This document shows positions 62,023 to 64,000 of a stretch of 64,000 nt of DNA, piece by piece. The DNA lies in NCBI RefSeq assembly GCF_016908315.1, contig NZ_JAFBDQ010000001.1, positions 124,001 through 188,000 on the forward strand, written 5' to 3'. Source of the stretch: Halanaerobacter jeridensis. GTDB lineage: Bacteria > Bacillota > Halanaerobiia > Halobacteroidales > Halobacteroidaceae. The notes beneath the pieces were generated by a model that saw only the letters and a program-made list of their open reading frames with translations, was not told where the DNA came from and made no database searches. The number at the start of each line of letters is the position of its first letter. The first letter of the stretch is position 1. A program made the position numbers and the translations under genes.

Positions 62023-62285
62023 TAGCAAAAAAACACTGCATATAGATTGCGCACTTTATTAGCTCTAAGCAGAGTGACTAGGACTACACGAAGGGTCTCA
62101 TGATTTTTTGAGACCCGGAGGGGTCAATGAGAGCGCAAGCTAAATGAATTAAAAAACTCTAATAGCAAAAAAACACTGCATATAGATTGCGCACTTTATT
62201 AGCTCTAAGCAGAGTGACTAGGACTACACGAAGGGTCTCATGATTTTTTGAGACCCGGAGGGGTCAATAAGAGCGAAGCTAAATG
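62023..62285. repeat. Tandem pair of the structured repeat (140-bp period)
   Basis: Copy 1 spans 62023-62145, copy 2 62163-62285; they are nearly identical. Each has TAGCAAAAAAACACTGCATA, AGAGTGACTAGGACTACACG, hairpin GGGTCTCA/TGAGACCC with an 8-nt loop (62093-62116; 62233-62256), GGAGGGGTCAAT and an AGC...GCT mini-hairpin with GCAA loop in copy 1 (62132-62141), shortened to GAA in copy 2. The spacer holds no gene. Confidence 0.88.
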
Positions 62286-62354
62286 GCATAAAAATTGCTA
62301 ATGTTCTTATTTAAACAGATGATTAGTATAATTTGTATTAAGAGGTGAATTCAA

Positions 62355-62771
62355 ATGGCAAAACAGCAAAAGAGACGAGGAAGTAAGTGGTTAGATCCAA
62401 ATAAAGTGGATGGTAGACATGAAGATAGATATTGTCATCGTTGTGGTAAAACAGCTACTCAGGTTAGAATTTTGAAACATGAAAATTTATGCGAAGATTG
62501 TGTAGAAGAATTGCGACAAAAGAAAGAAGGAGATTATGCTTGTAAGGGTTGCGGTAAAGTTGCTCCGCAGCAAGTTAAAGAAAACGATGGTTACTGTAAA
62601 GATTGTATTTGCAAGATTTGCGGAGAACCTGATCCTAAATTTGTTCATAAACATGGGTTTTGTGAAGATTGTTTTGAGTTGATGGGTACTAATTGCCGTA
62701 AATGCGGTAAAGAAGCCCGGGCTCAAGTGCAGCTCAATGATGGGTTATGTGATGACTGCGCAAACAGCTAA
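62355..62771 (+). CDS. Protein with four tandem four-cysteine zinc ribbons
   Basis: 138 residues with a basic N-terminus (KQQKRRGSKWLDPN) and four modules of CxxC-x13-15-CxxC: CHRC...CEDC, CKGC...CKDC, CKIC...CEDC and CRKC...CDDC (16 Cys). I recognise no named family; several Firmicute zinc-ribbon proteins of unknown function look similar. Nucleic-acid or protein binding is inference. ATG 62355 follows AAGAGGTGAATTCAA. It stands alone between the tandem repeats and a hairpin. Confidence 0.78.
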   Translation: MAKQQKRRGSKWLDPNKVDGRHEDRYCHRCGKTATQVRILKHENLCEDCVEELRQKKEGDYACKGCGKVAPQQVKENDGYCKDCICKICGEPDPKFVHKHGFCEDCFELMGTNCRKCGKEARAQVQLNDGLCDDCANS

Positions 62772-62791
62772 GTGCTCAGCGCACTTAGCTG
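62765..62791 (+). terminator. Hairpin overlapping the stop of the zinc-ribbon gene
   Basis: CAGCTAAGTGC (62765-62775) and GCACTTAGCTG (62781-62791) form a perfect 11-bp stem with a 5-nt loop that includes the TAA. No T-run follows, so it may protect the mRNA end. Confidence 0.6.
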
Positions 62792-62856
62792 TTACGTAGG
62801 GGTTTAAATTTTATATTTTTTATTCGTCATGTTGTTTGTTGTAAGGAGGGATTGTA

Positions 62857-63426
62857 ATGGAACAGTATGTTACCTTAGAAACATTGATGTCTGATAGTGT
62901 AGCTAAAAAACATCTACCGAAAGCAGGTTATGCTCACTGTATATCAGTAGCTGAAAGTGCTTATGAATTAGCAGTAGAAAGAGATGTCTGTGCTGATTTA
63001 GCTACTAAAGCTGCTTTGTTACATGATATAGGTCATACTATTTGGGAACATCAAGGTGAATGGGATTATGAATCATATAGTGAGTACGATATTCATACTA
63101 TCAAAGGAGCCGAAAGATCTCATGAACTTTTGACTTTAAAAGGTGAAGACTTAGGTAAGGCACGTGAAATAGCTTTAGCTATTTTATTTCATAGTGATTC
63201 AAGTCAAGTGAGTGCTCATGTAGATTTAACTCCTTTGCAGCGTTTAGTAGCTGATGCAGATAATATGAATAAAGAAGAACAAGGAGCACATCATAATCAA
63301 GAGATAGAATTTAATGAAGCATTACAGCGGGTTAGAAGATTAGATATGTTAGTTTATCGTCATATAAAAACACAACAATCTTGTGTAGAATGTAAATTTA
63401 AACAAGAATGTAATTTAAGTAGGTGA
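62857..63426 (+). CDS. HD-domain metal-dependent phosphohydrolase
   Basis: 189 residues with the HD motif: H27, HD at 56-57 in AALLHDIGHTIWEH, and the Asp at about 132-135 in VADADNMN. The C-terminus ends in a small Cys cluster, CVECKFKQECNL (three Cys). The substrate is unknown; HD enzymes hydrolyse nucleotides or phosphate esters. ATG 62857 follows AAGGAGGGATTGTA. ispG starts five bases after its stop, so they are cotranscribed. Confidence 0.85.
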   Translation: MEQYVTLETLMSDSVAKKHLPKAGYAHCISVAESAYELAVERDVCADLATKAALLHDIGHTIWEHQGEWDYESYSEYDIHTIKGAERSHELLTLKGEDLGKAREIALAILFHSDSSQVSAHVDLTPLQRLVADADNMNKEEQGAHHNQEIEFNEALQRVRRLDMLVYRHIKTQQSCVECKFKQECNLSR

Positions 63427-63431
63427 ATAAA

Positions 63432-64000
63432 ATGCAAAGAAGATCTACTAAATCAGTAACAATGGGTGATGTAAAAATTGGGGGCCAAGCGCCTGTATCA
63501 GTGCAGTCAATGACTAATACTGATACTAGAAATGTGACAGAAACTGTAGCCCAAATTAAAGAATTAGAAGATGCTGGTTGTGAATTGATCAGGGTTGCTA
63601 TCCCTGATCATGAAGCAGCTACTAAAGTTGATCAAATTAAAGCTCAAATTGATATTCCTTTAATTGCTGATATCCATTTTGACCATCACTTAGCTCTAGA
63701 GGTTTTAGAGCGCGGGATAGATGGTTTAAGAATTAATCCTGGCAATATCGGCGGAGAAAAAAATGTGAAAGAGGTTGCTGAAAAGGCTTTGGCCAAAGAT
63801 GTACCAATTAGAGTAGGGGTCAATGGTGGTTCACTAGAAAAAGAACTGCTCGAAAAGTATGGACACCCCACTGCTGAAGCAATGGTAGAAAGCGCCCTGA
63901 ATAATATTAAATTATTAGAGAAATATAATTTTGATGATATAGTTATTTCACTTAAAGCTTCTGAGGTACCGATGACCTTAAAGGCTTATCAATTGATGGC
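63432..64000 (+). CDS. ispG: 4-hydroxy-3-methylbut-2-en-1-yl diphosphate synthase IspG (5' part)
   Basis: IspG (GcpE) is the [4Fe-4S] enzyme converting MEcPP to HMBPP. The window shows the first 189 residues: RRSTKSVTMGDVKIGGQAPV, SVQSMTNTDTRNVTETVAQI, ADIHFDHHLALEVLERGIDG and LRINPGNIGGEKNVKEVAEK are family motifs. The catalytic cysteines lie beyond the window. ATG 63432 follows AGTAGGTGAATAAA. It runs off the right edge. Confidence 0.96.
   Translation, partial: MQRRSTKSVTMGDVKIGGQAPVSVQSMTNTDTRNVTETVAQIKELEDAGCELIRVAIPDHEAATKVDQIKAQIDIPLIADIHFDHHLALEVLERGIDGLRINPGNIGGEKNVKEVAEKALAKDVPIRVGVNGGSLEKELLEKYGHPTAEAMVESALNNIKLLEKYNFDDIVISLKASEVPMTLKAYQLM

Noticed and set aside
62023-62285. CRISPR array
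   Set aside because: Only two copies of a 120-nt unit; no short direct repeats with unique spacers and no cas genes.

Overview
The window is a low-GC, gene-dense stretch in which every recognisable gene lies on the + strand. The gene order is very close to the Bacillus subtilis smc-ftsY-ylxM-ffh-rpsP-rimM-trmD-rplS-rbgA-rnhB-dprA-topA-hslVU-codY-flagellar-sigD-rpsB-tsf-pyrH-frr-uppS-cdsA-dxr-rseP region. SpoVS, a YtvI-like protein and a FapA-family protein suggest an endospore-forming Firmicute. The proteins are strongly Glu/Asp-rich, and the che set and neighbouring genes look clostridial, so I infer an anaerobic halophile such as a Halanaerobiales/Halobacteroidaceae member. That placement is inference; no 16S or other marker was available to test it.

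Layout. 1-470: 3' end of an RluB/RsuA-type pseudouridine synthase. 581-841: spoVS. 1084-9473: smc, an unnamed duplicated JAMM-like protein, ftsY, ylxM, ffh, rpsP and khpA (chromosome condensation and SRP targeting). 9682-12200: rimM, trmD, a SPOUT methylase and rplS. 12264-23940: lepB, rbgA, rnhB, yraN, yifB, dprA, smg, topA, hslVU and codY. 24144-50501: one flagellar/chemotaxis supercluster, flgB to sigD. It contains the basal body, hook, export gate, stator, switch, FlhF/FlhG, a PilZ protein, CheC, CheD and SigD, but no flagellin, cheA, cheW, cheB or cheY. 50531-53685: a FapA-family protein and three small envelope-type proteins. 53861-62015: rpsB, tsf, pyrH, frr, uppS, cdsA, a YtvI-like permease, dxr and rseP. 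62355-64000: a four-zinc-ribbon protein, an HD phosphohydrolase and the 5' part of ispG.

The coding content is mostly housekeeping. The unusual material is in the spacers. (1) A dispersed structured repeat of about 125 nt (copies at 62023-62145 and 62163-62285 in 140-bp tandem, 48926-49046, and shorter ones elsewhere) has hairpins whose stem sequence changes while pairing is kept, followed by a small hairpin with a GAAA or GCAA loop. (2) At least three spacers are large inverted repeats whose arms are degenerate 6-7 bp tandem units; the unit differs between loci but is shared by the two arms of one locus. (3) A 44-bp perfect palindrome carries the -35 element of rplS. (4) An inverted repeat covers the Shine-Dalgarno sequence of ylxM. 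(5) flbD appears to start at AUU. No tRNA, rRNA, CRISPR array, insertion sequence or prophage gene was seen.
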